Part shown: positions 40,857 to 50,130 of the stretch, in pieces | Layout of the letters: each line of letters begins with the position of its first letter | How positions within the stretch are numbered: position 1 is the stretch's first letter | Source of the DNA: Anaerococcus ihuae | Lineage (GTDB): Bacteria > Bacillota > Clostridia > Tissierellales > Peptoniphilaceae | Length of the DNA: 64,000 bases | Reading direction: 5' to 3' | NCBI RefSeq assembly: GCF_928368155.1 | Contig: NZ_CAKMRU010000002.1 | Location: forward strand, 370,901-434,900 | The notes under the pieces: generated by a model | The model's database searches: none | Seen by the model: only the letters and a program-made list of their open reading frames with translations | What the model was told of the DNA's origin: nothing | Program-made: the position numbers and the translations under genes

Positions 40857-42012
40857 TATGAATATAAAAAAAGTTACAGATTATTTTCCAGAAATGGATA
40901 TAATTGATTCTCATATAAAAACCGAAGTTTTAGATGATTACGAAAAAATTAAAAATAAAAATGTAAGTGATGCTGATATCATTGCGAGTTTAGAAAAAGA
41001 AAGATTAAGTGAGGAAGATTTTTACAATCTTTTATCCGATAAGGCTCTTTCTCATTTGGAAAAAATGGGAGATCTTGCAAAAGATAAAAGAGTAAGATAT
41101 TTTGGAAATAATGTTTGTCTTTTCTCACCAATTTATATAGCAAATTATTGTGAAAATTCTTGTAGGTATTGCGGATTTAGGGCAAAATCCGATATAAAAA
41201 GGGCAAAATTAAATTTTGAAGAGATTGAAGAAGAAATGAAGGCCCTAGCTGAAACAGGCATAGAAGATGTTTTAATTTTAACAGGAGAAAGTCAAAAATT
41301 TTCATCAGTAGAATATATTGCAAAAGCTTGTGAAATTGCCAAAAAATATTTTAAAACAATAGGAATAGAAGTTTATCCTGCAAATGTAGATGATTATAAA
41401 AAATTAAAAGAAGCAGGAGCAGATTTTGTTACAGTTTTCCAAGAATCATACAATCCAAAAACTTATGATTTTTACCACCCTTACGGTCACAAAAGATCTT
41501 GGGTTTACAGGATCGATACCCAAGAAAGGGCAATGATGGCAGGATTTAGGGGAGTCGGATTTGGAACTTTATTTGGATTAAATGATCCGATAGAAGAAGC
41601 CTTTAAACTAGGTCTTCACGCTCAAAAAATTCAAAAAAAATATCCTCACGCAGAAATCGCAATTTCTCTTCCAAGGATAAGACCAACTCATGGGGCAGAT
41701 GAACTTAAATTTTTTGAAGTAAATGATAAGAAATTTTTCCAAATTATGCTTGCCCTAAGATTATTTTTGCCATTTGCATCAATAACACTTTCAACAAGAG
41801 AAGACCGTGAATTTAGAAATTTAGCAGTAAAATATGCAGCAACAAAAATTTCTGCATCAGTAGATACATCAATAGGCCACAGGTCCAAAAAATCTCAAGA
41901 CGAAGGGGACGAACAATTTGAAATTGCAGACAATAGGTCTTGTGAAGATGCAATAAAAGATTTAAAATCAATAGGCATGAGTCCAGTTTTTACAGACTAT
42001 ATTAATGTTTAG
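40849..42012 (+). CDS. thiH: 2-iminoacetate synthase (radical SAM)
   Basis: Cleaves tyrosine to dehydroglycine plus p-cresol. 387 residues; the radical SAM cluster is [11 protein letters not shown] (Cys101, 105, 108), followed by the ThiH C-terminal domain. AAGGGA at 40838-40843 supports a TTG start at 40849 overlapping thiG; the ATG at 40858 is the alternative. Presence of ThiH rather than ThiO fits an anaerobe. Confidence 0.95.
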   Translation: MINMNIKKVTDYFPEMDIIDSHIKTEVLDDYEKIKNKNVSDADIIASLEKERLSEEDFYNLLSDKALSHLEKMGDLAKDKRVRYFGNNVCLFSPIYIANYCENSCRYCGFRAKSDIKRAKLNFEEIEEEMKALAETGIEDVLILTGESQKFSSVEYIAKACEIAKKYFKTIGIEVYPANVDDYKKLKEAGADFVTVFQESYNPKTYDFYHPYGHKRSWVYRIDTQERAMMAGFRGVGFGTLFGLNDPIEEAFKLGLHAQKIQKKYPHAEIAISLPRIRPTHGADELKFFEVNDKKFFQIMLALRLFLPFASITLSTREDREFRNLAVKYAATKISASVDTSIGHRSKKSQDEGDEQFEIADNRSCEDAIKDLKSIGMSPVFTDYINV

Positions 42013-42020
42013 GAGAGTTT

Positions 42021-42560
42021 ATGAGAAAAAATAATTCCCTTCTTGTTTTATTGACTTTATCAATGTTTGTTACAATTGGAGTTGTTATTTCGCCAATTTT
42101 AAGATTTGAAGGTTTTGCTCCGACGGCCCATTTTGTAAATATTGTTTGCTCAGTATTTTTGGGCCCCTGGTATTCACTTTTAAATGGAATAATAACTGCA
42201 TTTTTAAGGATGAGCCTTCTAGGAATTCCTCCTCTTGCCATAACAGGGCAAGTTTTTGGGGCGGTTTTGTCTGGGATTTTTTATAGAAAATCAAAAGGTA
42301 ATTTATTTGCGGCAGTACTTGGAGAAATTTTTGGAACAGGAGTGATTGGAGCTCTTGTTTCCTATCCAGTAATGAAATTATTTTATGGTACTGGAAAAAT
42401 CACCTGGTATTTTTATCTTCCTTCCTTTATAATAGCTACAATTATTGGAGGAAGCCTTGCCTATATTTTCCTAAAAACTTTGCAAAAATCTAAAGTTTTA
42501 TATCAAATTCAAAAAAAACTTGGAGTAAATGTTTATGATAAATCTGAAAAAGATTCTTGA
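42021..42560 (+). CDS. thiW: ECF transporter S component ThiW
   Basis: 179-residue membrane protein with about five or six hydrophobic segments and the S-component N terminus LTLSMFVTIGVVISPILRFEGFAPTAH. ThiW-type proteins are linked to uptake of the thiazole precursor and work with a shared energising module encoded elsewhere. Its position next to thiM (thiazole salvage kinase) fits this. Confidence 0.82.
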   Translation: MRKNNSLLVLLTLSMFVTIGVVISPILRFEGFAPTAHFVNIVCSVFLGPWYSLLNGIITAFLRMSLLGIPPLAITGQVFGAVLSGIFYRKSKGNLFAAVLGEIFGTGVIGALVSYPVMKLFYGTGKITWYFYLPSFIIATIIGGSLAYIFLKTLQKSKVLYQIQKKLGVNVYDKSEKDS

Positions 42561-43356
42561 AAATAGGGAATTAGTAAAAGAAAAATCTCCCTTGATTCAT
42601 GCAATTACAAATCCAATTGCCATAAATATGGTTGCAAATGCGATTTTATTTCAAGGTGCAAAGGCGATTTGTGCCGAGCATCCAGATGAGATGGAAGATA
42701 TTGTAAAAAAATCCGATTCACTTTCTGTTAATCTTGGAAATATTACAGATTCAAGGATAAAATCAATAGAAAAGGCTGTAAAATTTGCAAACGAAAAAAA
42801 TATCCCTGTGATAATTGACCTAGTTGGAATTGGAGTTAGTAAATTAAGATTTGATTTTGCAAAAAAACTTTTAGAAAACTATAAATTTTCTCTAATAAAG
42901 GGGAATGGATCTGAAATTATGGCTTTAAGCGGAAATCAATCAGGCGCCAAGGGAGTTGATGTTGGAGATAAGGATAAGCTAGAAGGTGAAAATATTAAAA
43001 AATTCATTAAAATTTCAAAAGTTCTTTCACAAAAATATCAAACAAGAGTTTTGGTTACAGGAAAAACTGATATTTTAGTTGGTGAAAATAAATATTTTCT
43101 AATAGAAAATGGCTGTGAAAATCTTTCGAAAATTACAGCCACAGGTTGTATGCTCACAAGCTTGATTTCAACCTTTTTATCAGTTTGTGATCCAATCGAA
43201 GCTTCAATTTTGGGACTTTTGATTTTAGAAATTTCAGGAGAAATTTCTGATACAAATAAGCCTTACAGTTTTTTTGTAAATTTAATGGATAATATTTCTG
43301 AAATTAAAAACGATGAAATCATAAAAAGAGCAAAAATAAGAGAGGGAAAATTTTGA
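42535..43356 (+). CDS. thiM: Hydroxyethylthiazole kinase
   Basis: Phosphorylates salvaged hydroxyethylthiazole. 273 residues: PLIHAITNPIAINMVAN, LSVNLGNITD and the anion-hole motif ATGCMLTSLIS near the C terminus. TTGGAG at 42520-42525 is 9 bp from the ATG at 42535, which is preferred over the ATG at 42529. Overlaps thiW by 26 bp. Confidence 0.92.
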   Translation: MINLKKILENRELVKEKSPLIHAITNPIAINMVANAILFQGAKAICAEHPDEMEDIVKKSDSLSVNLGNITDSRIKSIEKAVKFANEKNIPVIIDLVGIGVSKLRFDFAKKLLENYKFSLIKGNGSEIMALSGNQSGAKGVDVGDKDKLEGENIKKFIKISKVLSQKYQTRVLVTGKTDILVGENKYFLIENGCENLSKITATGCMLTSLISTFLSVCDPIEASILGLLILEISGEISDTNKPYSFFVNLMDNISEIKNDEIIKRAKIREGKF

Positions 43357-43964
43357 AAAAACTATATTTGGTTACAAATTCAGATAAATATACTGAAGAA
43401 GAATTTTTAAAAAGAATTGAAGATGCCCTAAAAGGTGGAGTTGATATCCTTCAATTAAGAGAAAAAGAAAAAACAGACCTTGAGATTTTAAATTTAGGGA
43501 AAAAAGTTAAAAAAATCTGTGATAAATATAAAGTTTCAATGTTAATTGACGATAAGCCTCATCTTGCCTGGGCACTTGGTTGTGGAGTACACGTCGGCGC
43601 AGATGATTTTCCAATTTCACTTTGTAGAAAACTTTTGGGAAAAGATGCAATTATTGGGGCTACTGCAAAATCAGTGGAAGCTGCAAAAAAAGCCCAAGAT
43701 GAAGGAGCAAATTATTTGGGAGTTGGGGCGATTTTTGAAACAAAAACTCACGTAAAAACCAAAAGAACATCGGTTGAAACTTTCAAAAAAATAAAAGAGG
43801 CTGTGGATATCGATGTATATGCAATAGGTGGCTTAAATATTGAAAATGTAGAAATATTAAAAAATTCGAATACTGACGGAGTTTGCGTAGTAAGAGCAAT
43901 AATGGACGCAAAAGACGTCTACCAAACAAGCCTTGATTTGAAAGAAAAAATTCAAGAATTATAG
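43353..43964 (+). CDS. thiE: Thiamine-phosphate synthase
   Basis: Couples HMP-PP with thiazole phosphate. 203-residue barrel: LYLVTNSDKY, DILQLREKEK, LIDDKPHLAWALGCGVHVG and AIGGLNIENV. Start is a TTG overlapping the thiM stop (TTGA), with GAGGG upstream. Last gene of the operon. No thiC or thiD (HMP branch) is in the window. Confidence 0.94.
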   Translation: MKKLYLVTNSDKYTEEEFLKRIEDALKGGVDILQLREKEKTDLEILNLGKKVKKICDKYKVSMLIDDKPHLAWALGCGVHVGADDFPISLCRKLLGKDAIIGATAKSVEAAKKAQDEGANYLGVGAIFETKTHVKTKRTSVETFKKIKEAVDIDVYAIGGLNIENVEILKNSNTDGVCVVRAIMDAKDVYQTSLDLKEKIQEL

Positions 43965-44015
43965 GATATAAAATAAATTTAAAAAAAATTAGGAATTAAA
44001 AAATATCCAATAATT

Positions 44016-44284
44016 ACCCATCTCGACTGAGTGAAGCGAGCGGAGAGATCTCAAAGAATAAGTAAATTTACAAGCTAAATAAAACTCAAGAGATCTCTCG
44101 ACATTGCTCGAGATGGGTAATTTTTTATGAAAATGATGACTAAAGAAAAAAATATTTTAGGTTTAATCATAAAAATTTGAAAATAATCAAAAAATAAAAA
44201 ATCATAATCAAATTTAAACTTTAGTAATAAAAAACATCTATAAATAACCCATCTCGACCGACCATAGGGAGTGGAGAGATCTCT
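44016..44284. repeat. CCCATCTCGAC-type palindromic repeats, two units
   Basis: 44016-44118 is a full inverted pair (ACCCATCTCGAC..GGAGAGATCTC, then GAGATCTCTCGAC..CTCGAGATGGGT). 44246-44284 is a half unit preceded by ACTTTAGTAATAAAAAACATC, resembling the lead sequence seen at 33624-33904. Fills the gap after thiE; no ORF or terminator is clear in 43965-44348. Confidence 0.75.
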
Positions 44285-44348
44285 TTATTAATTAAGTCAA
44301 AAATTTAAATTTATTCGAAGAAATACCTGCAAAAATATATTTCCAAAC

Positions 44349-44855
44349 TTATTTTTTATTTACAAAATCAAGCAAAATATTATCTATCGATTCAACTTCT
44401 ATATATTTTATTTCTTTAATATCAATTTCAAACTCATCGTAAATTTCACCAGAGTTTTGGTCTACTGCATCAATTACGGCAAAATCATCTATGATATCTC
44501 TTACATAACCACAAATCAATTCGTAATAATCCAAATTTTTTCCCAAATTTATTATTTTTCCGTTTTCCTTGGCATATTTTACTATATTATAAAAATCAGG
44601 CTTATTTTTAAAAACTTCGCTGTCAGATTTTCCTATGCTTATTGATTTCCAATATTCATTGTAAATCTTTAATTTTTTCAAAAAATCTGACTTTTCTTTT
44701 ATTTCTACCAAATCTTTTGAAATTAAGGTATATCCATCAAATCTTCCTTGGTCATCAAGGTTATTTATTAAAATTTTTCCCTTATCTTCATATAATAAAA
44801 ATCCATAGGCAAAGGATGAATTTTCATTTAAAAGTTCAACTAATTTATTTTCCAT
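44349..44855 (-). CDS. Conserved-looking hypothetical protein, two similar beta-rich halves
   Basis: 168 residues on the minus strand, the only ordinary-sized minus-strand gene here. Residues ~17-65 (GFLLYEDKGKILINNLDDQG..) and ~112-160 (GYVRDIIDDFAVIDAVDQNSG..) have the same pattern of short strands ending in DLVEIKE / EIKYIEVE, like a duplicated SH3- or Sm-like barrel. AGGGGGA lies just before the ATG, and a TATAAT (44876-44881, minus) is upstream. No signal peptide or membrane helix. Function unknown. Confidence 0.65.
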   Translation of the reverse strand: MENKLVELLNENSSFAYGFLLYEDKGKILINNLDDQGRFDGYTLISKDLVEIKEKSDFLKKLKIYNEYWKSISIGKSDSEVFKNKPDFYNIVKYAKENGKIINLGKNLDYYELICGYVRDIIDDFAVIDAVDQNSGEIYDEFEIDIKEIKYIEVESIDNILLDFVNKK

Positions 44856-45005
44856 AAGTCCCCCTTTTTTATTTTATTATACTAAATGTAGGCAAAATAA
44901 AAAGTGGAAAAATCCTGCTTTATGATTTATTACAAGGTGGATTTACATTTAAAAAATTGCAAATAAAAATTTAAAATCATTTGTGAAAAAATAAATTTGA
45001 AATTT

Positions 45006-45019
45006 TGAAATGGATTTCA
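45006..45019. promoter_or_regulatory. Candidate operator dyad before the activase gene
   Basis: TGAAATGGATTTCA, a perfect TGAAA-N4-TTTCA dyad 35 bp upstream of the start codon. Same half-sites as the dyad before nanE (4691-4704). FNR-like spacing; a Crp/Fnr-family gene ends this cluster. Confidence 0.35.
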
Positions 45020-45053
45020 TCATATGTTATCATGTAATATAAGAGAGGTTAAT

Positions 45054-45800
45054 ATGTATTATATTGGAATAGATATTGGATCAACAGCTAGTAAATATGT
45101 TGTCTTAAATAATGAAAAAAATGAAATACTTTACAAAGAAGTTATAAGCAGTGGATGGAACAGTAAGGAAACTGGTAGAAAAATAATAAAAAAATTAGGA
45201 AATTTGGGTTATGACAGAAAGGAAAGTCACATTACTGCTACAGGTTATGGAAGAATTGCTGTAGATTTTGCTGATAAGGTTATCACAGAAATTACCGCCC
45301 ACGGCAAGGGAGCACATTTTTTGGGATCAAAAGATAGGACCGTAATTGATATTGGAGGACAAGATACAAAAATAATTGTTCAAAATGAAGATAGGGTTGT
45401 GGATTTTTTGATGAATGATAAGTGTTCGGCTGGAACTGGGAAATTTTTGGAAGTTATGGCAAATAGGCTTGGTCTTGATTTGAATGAATTTTTCCAAATG
45501 GCAAAAAATGGCAAAGACATAGAACTTTCTTCAACTTGTACGGTTTTTGCAGAATCTGAAGTTGTTTCTTTGATGGGAAAAGGAACAAAAAGAGAAGATA
45601 TAGCAAGTGGAGTTATAAATTCAATAGTTTCAAAAGTTTCAAAACTTGCTCAAAAAAAATCTGATGACGGATATTTTCTTACTGGAGGTTTTTCTAATAA
45701 TGAATATATAATGAAATCTTTGGAAGAAAAGCTTGATGGAGATGTTCAAAGTCACCCTGATGGAAGATTTGCTGGAGCGATTGGAGCTGCTATTTTATGA
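45054..45800 (+). CDS. Acyl-CoA dehydratase activase / DCCP reductase (BadF/HgdC ATPase family)
   Basis: 248-residue ASKHA ATPase that binds one [4Fe-4S] cluster between two subunits and pumps electrons to a partner using ATP. YIGIDIGSTASKYV (phosphate loop), DIGGQDTK, and cluster cysteines Cys124 (DKCSAGTGKF) and Cys162 (SSTCTVFAESE) are all present. The upstream in-frame ATG at 45024 lacks a ribosome-binding site; AGAGAGG fits the ATG at 45054. Its partner is most likely the protein encoded at 46536. Confidence 0.9.
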   Translation: MYYIGIDIGSTASKYVVLNNEKNEILYKEVISSGWNSKETGRKIIKKLGNLGYDRKESHITATGYGRIAVDFADKVITEITAHGKGAHFLGSKDRTVIDIGGQDTKIIVQNEDRVVDFLMNDKCSAGTGKFLEVMANRLGLDLNEFFQMAKNGKDIELSSTCTVFAESEVVSLMGKGTKREDIASGVINSIVSKVSKLAQKKSDDGYFLTGGFSNNEYIMKSLEEKLDGDVQSHPDGRFAGAIGAAIL

Positions 45801-46534
45801 AAACCAAACTAGAAGATTTCAGAAGAGCTGCCTATGTGGATGCAATTTATGCAAAAATGGAAAAAGACAATGTAGTAGGAGTTTTTTCCGATAAAGTTGA
45901 GGCACTTTTGATCTCTTACGGTTTTATTGTCTATCCAATTATTGGCTTAGACAGCTACATATTTGAATATTTTAATTTGGATAATATTTGTGATCCAATA
46001 AATTCTACAATTGCCTATCTAAAAACTAAAAAATGCCCCCTCATATATTCCTCAAAATTTTTTGTGGTTGATTCTTATTGCGATAAATTCAATAAATTTT
46101 TGATAGAAAATACTGACAAGGATGTGGTTTTTGAAAATGACCTAAAATCATATCTTGAAAATCTTGATGGCATAAAATTTGATGAAAAAATTTATAAAGA
46201 AAGTCAGAAAAAACTTGGGAAAATTAAAAATTTATTGGAAGATTTAGAAGAAACTAGCATTAGTGGGGACTTGCTTTTTAAATTAGAATTTTACATAAGA
46301 TTTATCAAAGATTTGGATGAAAGAATTTCTTTTCTTGAAAAAATAAGGACCAAATACGATAAGAAAAAAACTGAGAGAAAAATTATAAAAGCAACTTGTT
46401 CCTATGTAGTAAGCGATATTATTGATAAAAAAATTTGTGAAGATTATAAAATTGTAAGGTCAAAAAATCCTGATTTTACTTTTAAAAAATGTATATACGA
46501 GGCGGATGAAATCTTAACATACAAGGAGAAATAA
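45797..46534 (+). CDS. Small 2-hydroxyacyl-CoA dehydratase-like protein
   Basis: 245 residues, overlapping the activase gene by four bases (ATGA) and ending 1 bp before the double-cubane protein gene. Some segments (PLIYSSKFFVVDSYCDKFNKF) recall the HgdB/HgdC-type dehydratase subunits, but the typical cysteine set is reduced, and I do not recognise a defined family. It is co-transcribed and probably an accessory or degenerate subunit of the complex. Confidence 0.6.
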   Translation: MKTKLEDFRRAAYVDAIYAKMEKDNVVGVFSDKVEALLISYGFIVYPIIGLDSYIFEYFNLDNICDPINSTIAYLKTKKCPLIYSSKFFVVDSYCDKFNKFLIENTDKDVVFENDLKSYLENLDGIKFDEKIYKESQKKLGKIKNLLEDLEETSISGDLLFKLEFYIRFIKDLDERISFLEKIRTKYDKKKTERKIIKATCSYVVSDIIDKKICEDYKIVRSKNPDFTFKKCIYEADEILTYKEK

Positions 46535-46535
46535 T

Positions 46536-47810
46536 ATGGATAAAAATCATAAAATGTGGGACGATTTGAGTATGGATCTTGATAAGCACGATTTATTGTG
46601 CGAGGCTTTGCCACAAGCTTTTGGAGATGTTTTTTTATCACAAGAAAACAGACCAGAAAAAATGGATTATTTTAACGCAGTTGCTGCAGATATTCATGGG
46701 GCAAGACCATCAGAATTGATTGAAGCTCAAAAAAATGGACAAAAAGTTATAGGAAGTTTTTGTATCCACGTTCCAGAAGAAGTTGTTTGGGCAGCAAACG
46801 GAATTTCTACAGGACTTTGCTCAGGATCACAATTTTGGGTTCCAGGTGGAGAGAAAAAATTACCAACAGCAACTTGTCCTTTGATAAAAGCATCACTTGG
46901 TGCAAGATTTGACAGAACTTGTCCATTTTTTAGGATAGCAGATTTATTTGTTGGAGAAACAACTTGTGACGGCAAGAAAAAAGCTTGGGAAATTTTGGCA
47001 GAAGATGCTCCAATGTATATAATGGATATCCCACAAATGAAAAGGGACGAAGATTTCGAAAAATGGGAAAGAGAAATCAAATTATATATAGATAGGATTG
47101 AAGAATTAACAGGAAATAAAATCACAGAGGAAAGCCTACACGATGCAATTGTTATGATAAATAACAAAAGACGTGCTATGCAAAGACTTTACGATTTTAG
47201 GAAACTTGACAATGTTCCAATTTCAGGAAGAGATACCCTTCTTATAACACAAATTTCATTTTTCGATGATCCAGTAAGATTTACACAAAAAGTAAATGAA
47301 CTTTGTGATGAACTTGACCAAAGAGTTAAGGAAAATGTAAATGTATTTGAAAAAGGAACAAAAAGGATTCTTCTTACAGGAACTCCACTTTCAATTCCAA
47401 ACTGGAAATTGCACCAAATAATCGAAACAAATGGTGGAGCAGTTGTTGGGGAAGAATTGTGTACTGGAATTAGATATATAGAAAATCCAGTAGACGAAAC
47501 CAAGGGAGATTTAGATACAGAAGTTAAAAATCTTGCAAAAAGATATTTGGGCAGCATAAATTGTGCTTGCTTTACACCAAACACATCAAGAATTGATGAT
47601 ATAATAAGACTTTATCACGAATACAATGCCGACGGAGTAATAGATATCAACCTTAAATTCTGTAATATTTACGATACAGAAGGATATTTCGTAGAAAAAA
47701 GATTAAAAGAAGAAAATATTCCATGTATTGGAATAGAAACTGACTATACAGACGAAGATGCAGAACAATTAAAAACAAGAATTGGTGCATTTATAGAAAT
47801 GCTTGACTAA
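46536..47810 (+). CDS. Double-cubane-cluster anaerobic reductase (2-hydroxyacyl-CoA dehydratase superfamily)
   Basis: 424 residues, the size of DCCP-type proteins that hold a linked double-cubane iron-sulfur cluster and perform low-potential reductions when driven by an ATPase activase. Many cysteines lie in conserved-looking settings: SFCIHVPEEVVWA, ATCPLIKASLG, RTCPFFRIADLFVGETTCDGKKK, GEELCTGIRY and NCACFTPNTSR. GARPSELIEAQKNGQKVIG is typical of the YjiM/HgdB group. Physiological substrate unknown; simple dehydratases normally have two different subunits, which supports the DCCP assignment. Confidence 0.85.
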   Translation: MDKNHKMWDDLSMDLDKHDLLCEALPQAFGDVFLSQENRPEKMDYFNAVAADIHGARPSELIEAQKNGQKVIGSFCIHVPEEVVWAANGISTGLCSGSQFWVPGGEKKLPTATCPLIKASLGARFDRTCPFFRIADLFVGETTCDGKKKAWEILAEDAPMYIMDIPQMKRDEDFEKWEREIKLYIDRIEELTGNKITEESLHDAIVMINNKRRAMQRLYDFRKLDNVPISGRDTLLITQISFFDDPVRFTQKVNELCDELDQRVKENVNVFEKGTKRILLTGTPLSIPNWKLHQIIETNGGAVVGEELCTGIRYIENPVDETKGDLDTEVKNLAKRYLGSINCACFTPNTSRIDDIIRLYHEYNADGVIDINLKFCNIYDTEGYFVEKRLKEENIPCIGIETDYTDEDAEQLKTRIGAFIEMLD

Positions 47811-48064
47811 TGAAATATTTTATCCTAGTAGAAAATGCAAGCATAGCCACAAATTTATTGGAAATCTTGAGAGATGAAAAAATAAAAGCAACCCTTGCAC
47901 CAACACCAAGAGAGGCAAGCCATGCTTGTGGCGTTTCAGTTTACGTATATAATAAGGAAGATATTGAAAAAATTGAGCCATTGGCAAAAGAAAATAATAT
48001 AAAAATTGATGAAATTTATAAATCAGGATTAGATTTTGATACAAAAAGAAATAAATTTCTATAA
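47810..48064 (+). CDS. DUF3343 protein (putative Se/S carrier-like)
   Basis: 84 residues, start overlapping the previous stop (TAATG). The N-terminal SIATNLLEILRDEKIKATLAPTPREASHACGVSV with one central Cys is the DUF3343 pattern, a small protein often found with selenium or sulfur metabolism or anaerobic redox genes. Here it probably supports the double-cubane cluster protein. Exact role unknown. Confidence 0.82.
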   Translation: MKYFILVENASIATNLLEILRDEKIKATLAPTPREASHACGVSVYVYNKEDIEKIEPLAKENNIKIDEIYKSGLDFDTKRNKFL

Positions 48065-48066
48065 AC

Positions 48067-48098
48067 AAAGTGGTGAGGAAAAATCCCTCATCACTTTT
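48067..48098 (+). terminator. Intrinsic terminator after the double-cubane operon
   Basis: AAAGTGGTGAGG/CCTCATCACTTT stem (one G-T pair), AAAAATC loop, short T-run. Confidence 0.8.
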
Positions 48099-48146
48099 AA
48101 ATTTGAAAAAAATTAAAATGATATATAATTTAAATAGAGGTGGAAA

Positions 48147-48794
48147 ATGAATTTAAGACAAATAACAATTTTTAAAAATTTATCAGAAAAAGATTTAGAA
48201 ATTTTAAAAGAAAACATAAAAGTCGAAGAAAAAATATATGAAAAAGGATCCTATATTTTTAACCAAGGAGATATAAAAAAAGACCTATATTTTCTAGAAG
48301 AAGGCTCAATACTAGTTGCAAAATTTGACCCAAATGGCAAAAGATCAATAATTCAAACATTCAATCAAAAAGCAATATTCGGAGAAGTCTACGCCTATCT
48401 TGAAGAAGCTTACGATTTTTCAGCATATGTTCAAAAAAAATCAAAATTAATAATAATAAAAGACTTTAGAAAATTAATAAACGAATCGATGCCAAAATCC
48501 TTTTTGATAAATTATATAGATTTAATAAGCAAGAAATGCCTAATATTAAGCCAAAAAAATCAAATAACCAACCAATTTACCCTAAGACAAAAAATTTCGA
48601 ATTTCTTATTAATAGAAGAAAAAGATGGAAAAGTAATTTTAGACCAAACAAGAGAAGAACTAGCAGATTTTCTAGCAACGACAAGACCATCACTTTCAAG
48701 GGAATTATCAAATATGGCGGATGAAAATATTATAAAAATTAAAGGTAGAGAAATTTATATTTTAGAAAAAGAAAGTTTAAAAGATATACTATAG
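48147..48794 (+). CDS. Crp/Fnr-family transcriptional regulator
   Basis: 215 residues: N-terminal cyclic-nucleotide-binding-fold sensor (about 10-120, YIFNQGDIKKDLYFLEEGSI) and a C-terminal winged helix (about 150-215) with recognition region TREELADFLATTRPSLSRELSNM. There are no N-terminal cysteines for an FNR iron-sulfur cluster, and the cAMP-contact residues are not kept, so the signal is unknown. GAGGTGG lies before the ATG. It follows the double-cubane operon and may control it. Confidence 0.88.
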   Translation: MNLRQITIFKNLSEKDLEILKENIKVEEKIYEKGSYIFNQGDIKKDLYFLEEGSILVAKFDPNGKRSIIQTFNQKAIFGEVYAYLEEAYDFSAYVQKKSKLIIIKDFRKLINESMPKSFLINYIDLISKKCLILSQKNQITNQFTLRQKISNFLLIEEKDGKVILDQTREELADFLATTRPSLSRELSNMADENIIKIKGREIYILEKESLKDIL

Positions 48795-48938
48795 AAAACT
48801 TTCCTTTATATATAGTAAGAAATAGTAAGAAAATTTTTAAAAAACTTGAAAGATTTTTAAAAAAAATATATAAATGAACAGATTGATACAAAAATTGAAA
48901 AGAAGATTTCTTAAATTTAAAAAACTTGTTAAATTTAC

Positions 48939-48967
48939 TTGATTTTTCTTATGATTTGTTGTATCAT
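48939..48967 (+). promoter_or_regulatory. Promoter of the S10 ribosomal operon
   Basis: TTGATT at 48939-48944, 17-bp spacer, TATCAT at 48962-48967. The next visible candidate start lies far downstream, so this probably drives the whole cluster. Confidence 0.65.
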
Positions 48968-48969
48968 AT

Positions 48970-49113
48970 TTAAGTGCTATGAAGTGGGAGGTTGCTTTCA
49001 CACTTAAGCCAGATGTGGAAGGTAATTTCCACCAAGCAAGCTAGAGAATAATCTCTAGTGCTTTCCAAATATAATTAAACGCCCGGTAGGGTGGCACATC
49101 AAAAGGAGGAAAA
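48970..49113 (+). promoter_or_regulatory. Structured 5' leader of the S10 operon
   Basis: About 140 nt with several stems: TTAAGTG..CACTTAA (about 48969-49007), TGGAA/TTCCA (about 49015-49031) and a perfect TAGAGA/TCTCTA hairpin (about 49042-49058), ending in AAAGGAGG. This is likely an autoregulatory ribosomal-protein leader (L4-type control is known in other bacteria), but I cannot assign the class. Confidence 0.5.
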
Positions 49114-49422
49114 ATGGCTAATCAAAAGATAAGAATTAGACTAAGAGCATATGATCATGAAATAATTGACAGCTCTGCAGAGAAAATCGTTGAAGCGGTA
49201 AAAAGATCAGGAGCAAAAGTAAGTGGACCAATTCCATTACCAACTGAAAAAGAAGTTATAACAATTCTTCGTGCGGTTCACAAATACAAAGACTCAAGAG
49301 AACAGTTTGAACAAAGAACACACAAAAGATTAATCGACATCATTGGACCAAATGCAAAAACTTTAGATTCTTTAAAGAAACTAAATTTACCAGCTGGTGT
49401 TGACATTGAAATAAAACTGTAA
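49114..49422 (+). CDS. rpsJ: 30S ribosomal protein S10
   Basis: 102 residues, full length. [15 protein letters not shown] at the N terminus and [13 protein letters not shown] near the middle are S10 signatures. Also known as NusE in antitermination. First gene of the cluster; AAAGGAGG precedes it. Confidence 0.98.
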   Translation: MANQKIRIRLRAYDHEIIDSSAEKIVEAVKRSGAKVSGPIPLPTEKEVITILRAVHKYKDSREQFEQRTHKRLIDIIGPNAKTLDSLKKLNLPAGVDIEIKL

Positions 49423-49487
49423 TTAGAATGATTGAAGGTTTTCCAAATAATTTTGGATCAATCCGCTGTAATTAAGGAGGTACTCAA

Positions 49488-50117
49488 ATGAAGAGTATAT
49501 TTACAACAAAAGTAGGCATGACTCAAGTCATTGATGAAGATGGTGTTGTTACACCTGTAACTGTACTTAAGGCTGATGAGAACGTAATTGTTCAAGTTAA
49601 ATCAGAAGAAGTTGATGGTTACAACTCAATTCAAATCGGTTATCATGACAAAAAAGAAAAAAATGTTAAAAAACCTATCAAAGGACACTTTGACAAGGCT
49701 GGTGCTTCTTACAAAAGATTTTTAAAAGAAGTTAGACTTGATGAAAAATCCGAATTAAATCCTGGAGATACACTTAGTGTTGATCAATTTGAAGAAGGAG
49801 AATTGGTAGATATTACTGCTATTTCAAAAGGAAAAGGAACACAAGGTGCTATCAAAAGATGGAACTACGGAAGAGGACCAGCAAGCCACGGTTCTAAATC
49901 ACACAGAGTAGCAGGTGCAAGAGCAGCAGGTTCTGATCCAGCTAGAGTGTTCAAAGGTAGAAAAGGCTCTGGAAAAATGGGAAATGAACGTGTAACAGTT
50001 CAAAACCTAAAAGTTGTTAAAGTAAATACTGAAGACAGCTACATCCTAGTTAAAGGCGCAGTTCCAGGACCAAAAGGTGGACTTGTTCAAGTTAAACAAG
50101 CAATCAAGAGCCTATAA
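49488..50117 (+). CDS. rplC: 50S ribosomal protein L3
   Basis: 209 residues. MKSIFTTKVGMTQVID at the start and the central loop RWNYGRGPASHGSKSHRVAGA that reaches toward the peptidyl-transferase centre are typical. AAGGAGG before the ATG; 65 bp after rpsJ. Confidence 0.98.
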   Translation: MKSIFTTKVGMTQVIDEDGVVTPVTVLKADENVIVQVKSEEVDGYNSIQIGYHDKKEKNVKKPIKGHFDKAGASYKRFLKEVRLDEKSELNPGDTLSVDQFEEGELVDITAISKGKGTQGAIKRWNYGRGPASHGSKSHRVAGARAAGSDPARVFKGRKGSGKMGNERVTVQNLKVVKVNTEDSYILVKGAVPGPKGGLVQVKQAIKSL

Positions 50118-50130
50118 TAAGGAGGAATAA

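Noticed and set aside
49076..49105. GGGTGGCAC near the S10 operon start, resembling a T-box sequence
   Set aside because: There is no Stem I, specifier loop or antiterminator, and the downstream genes are ribosomal proteins; taken as part of the ribosomal leader.
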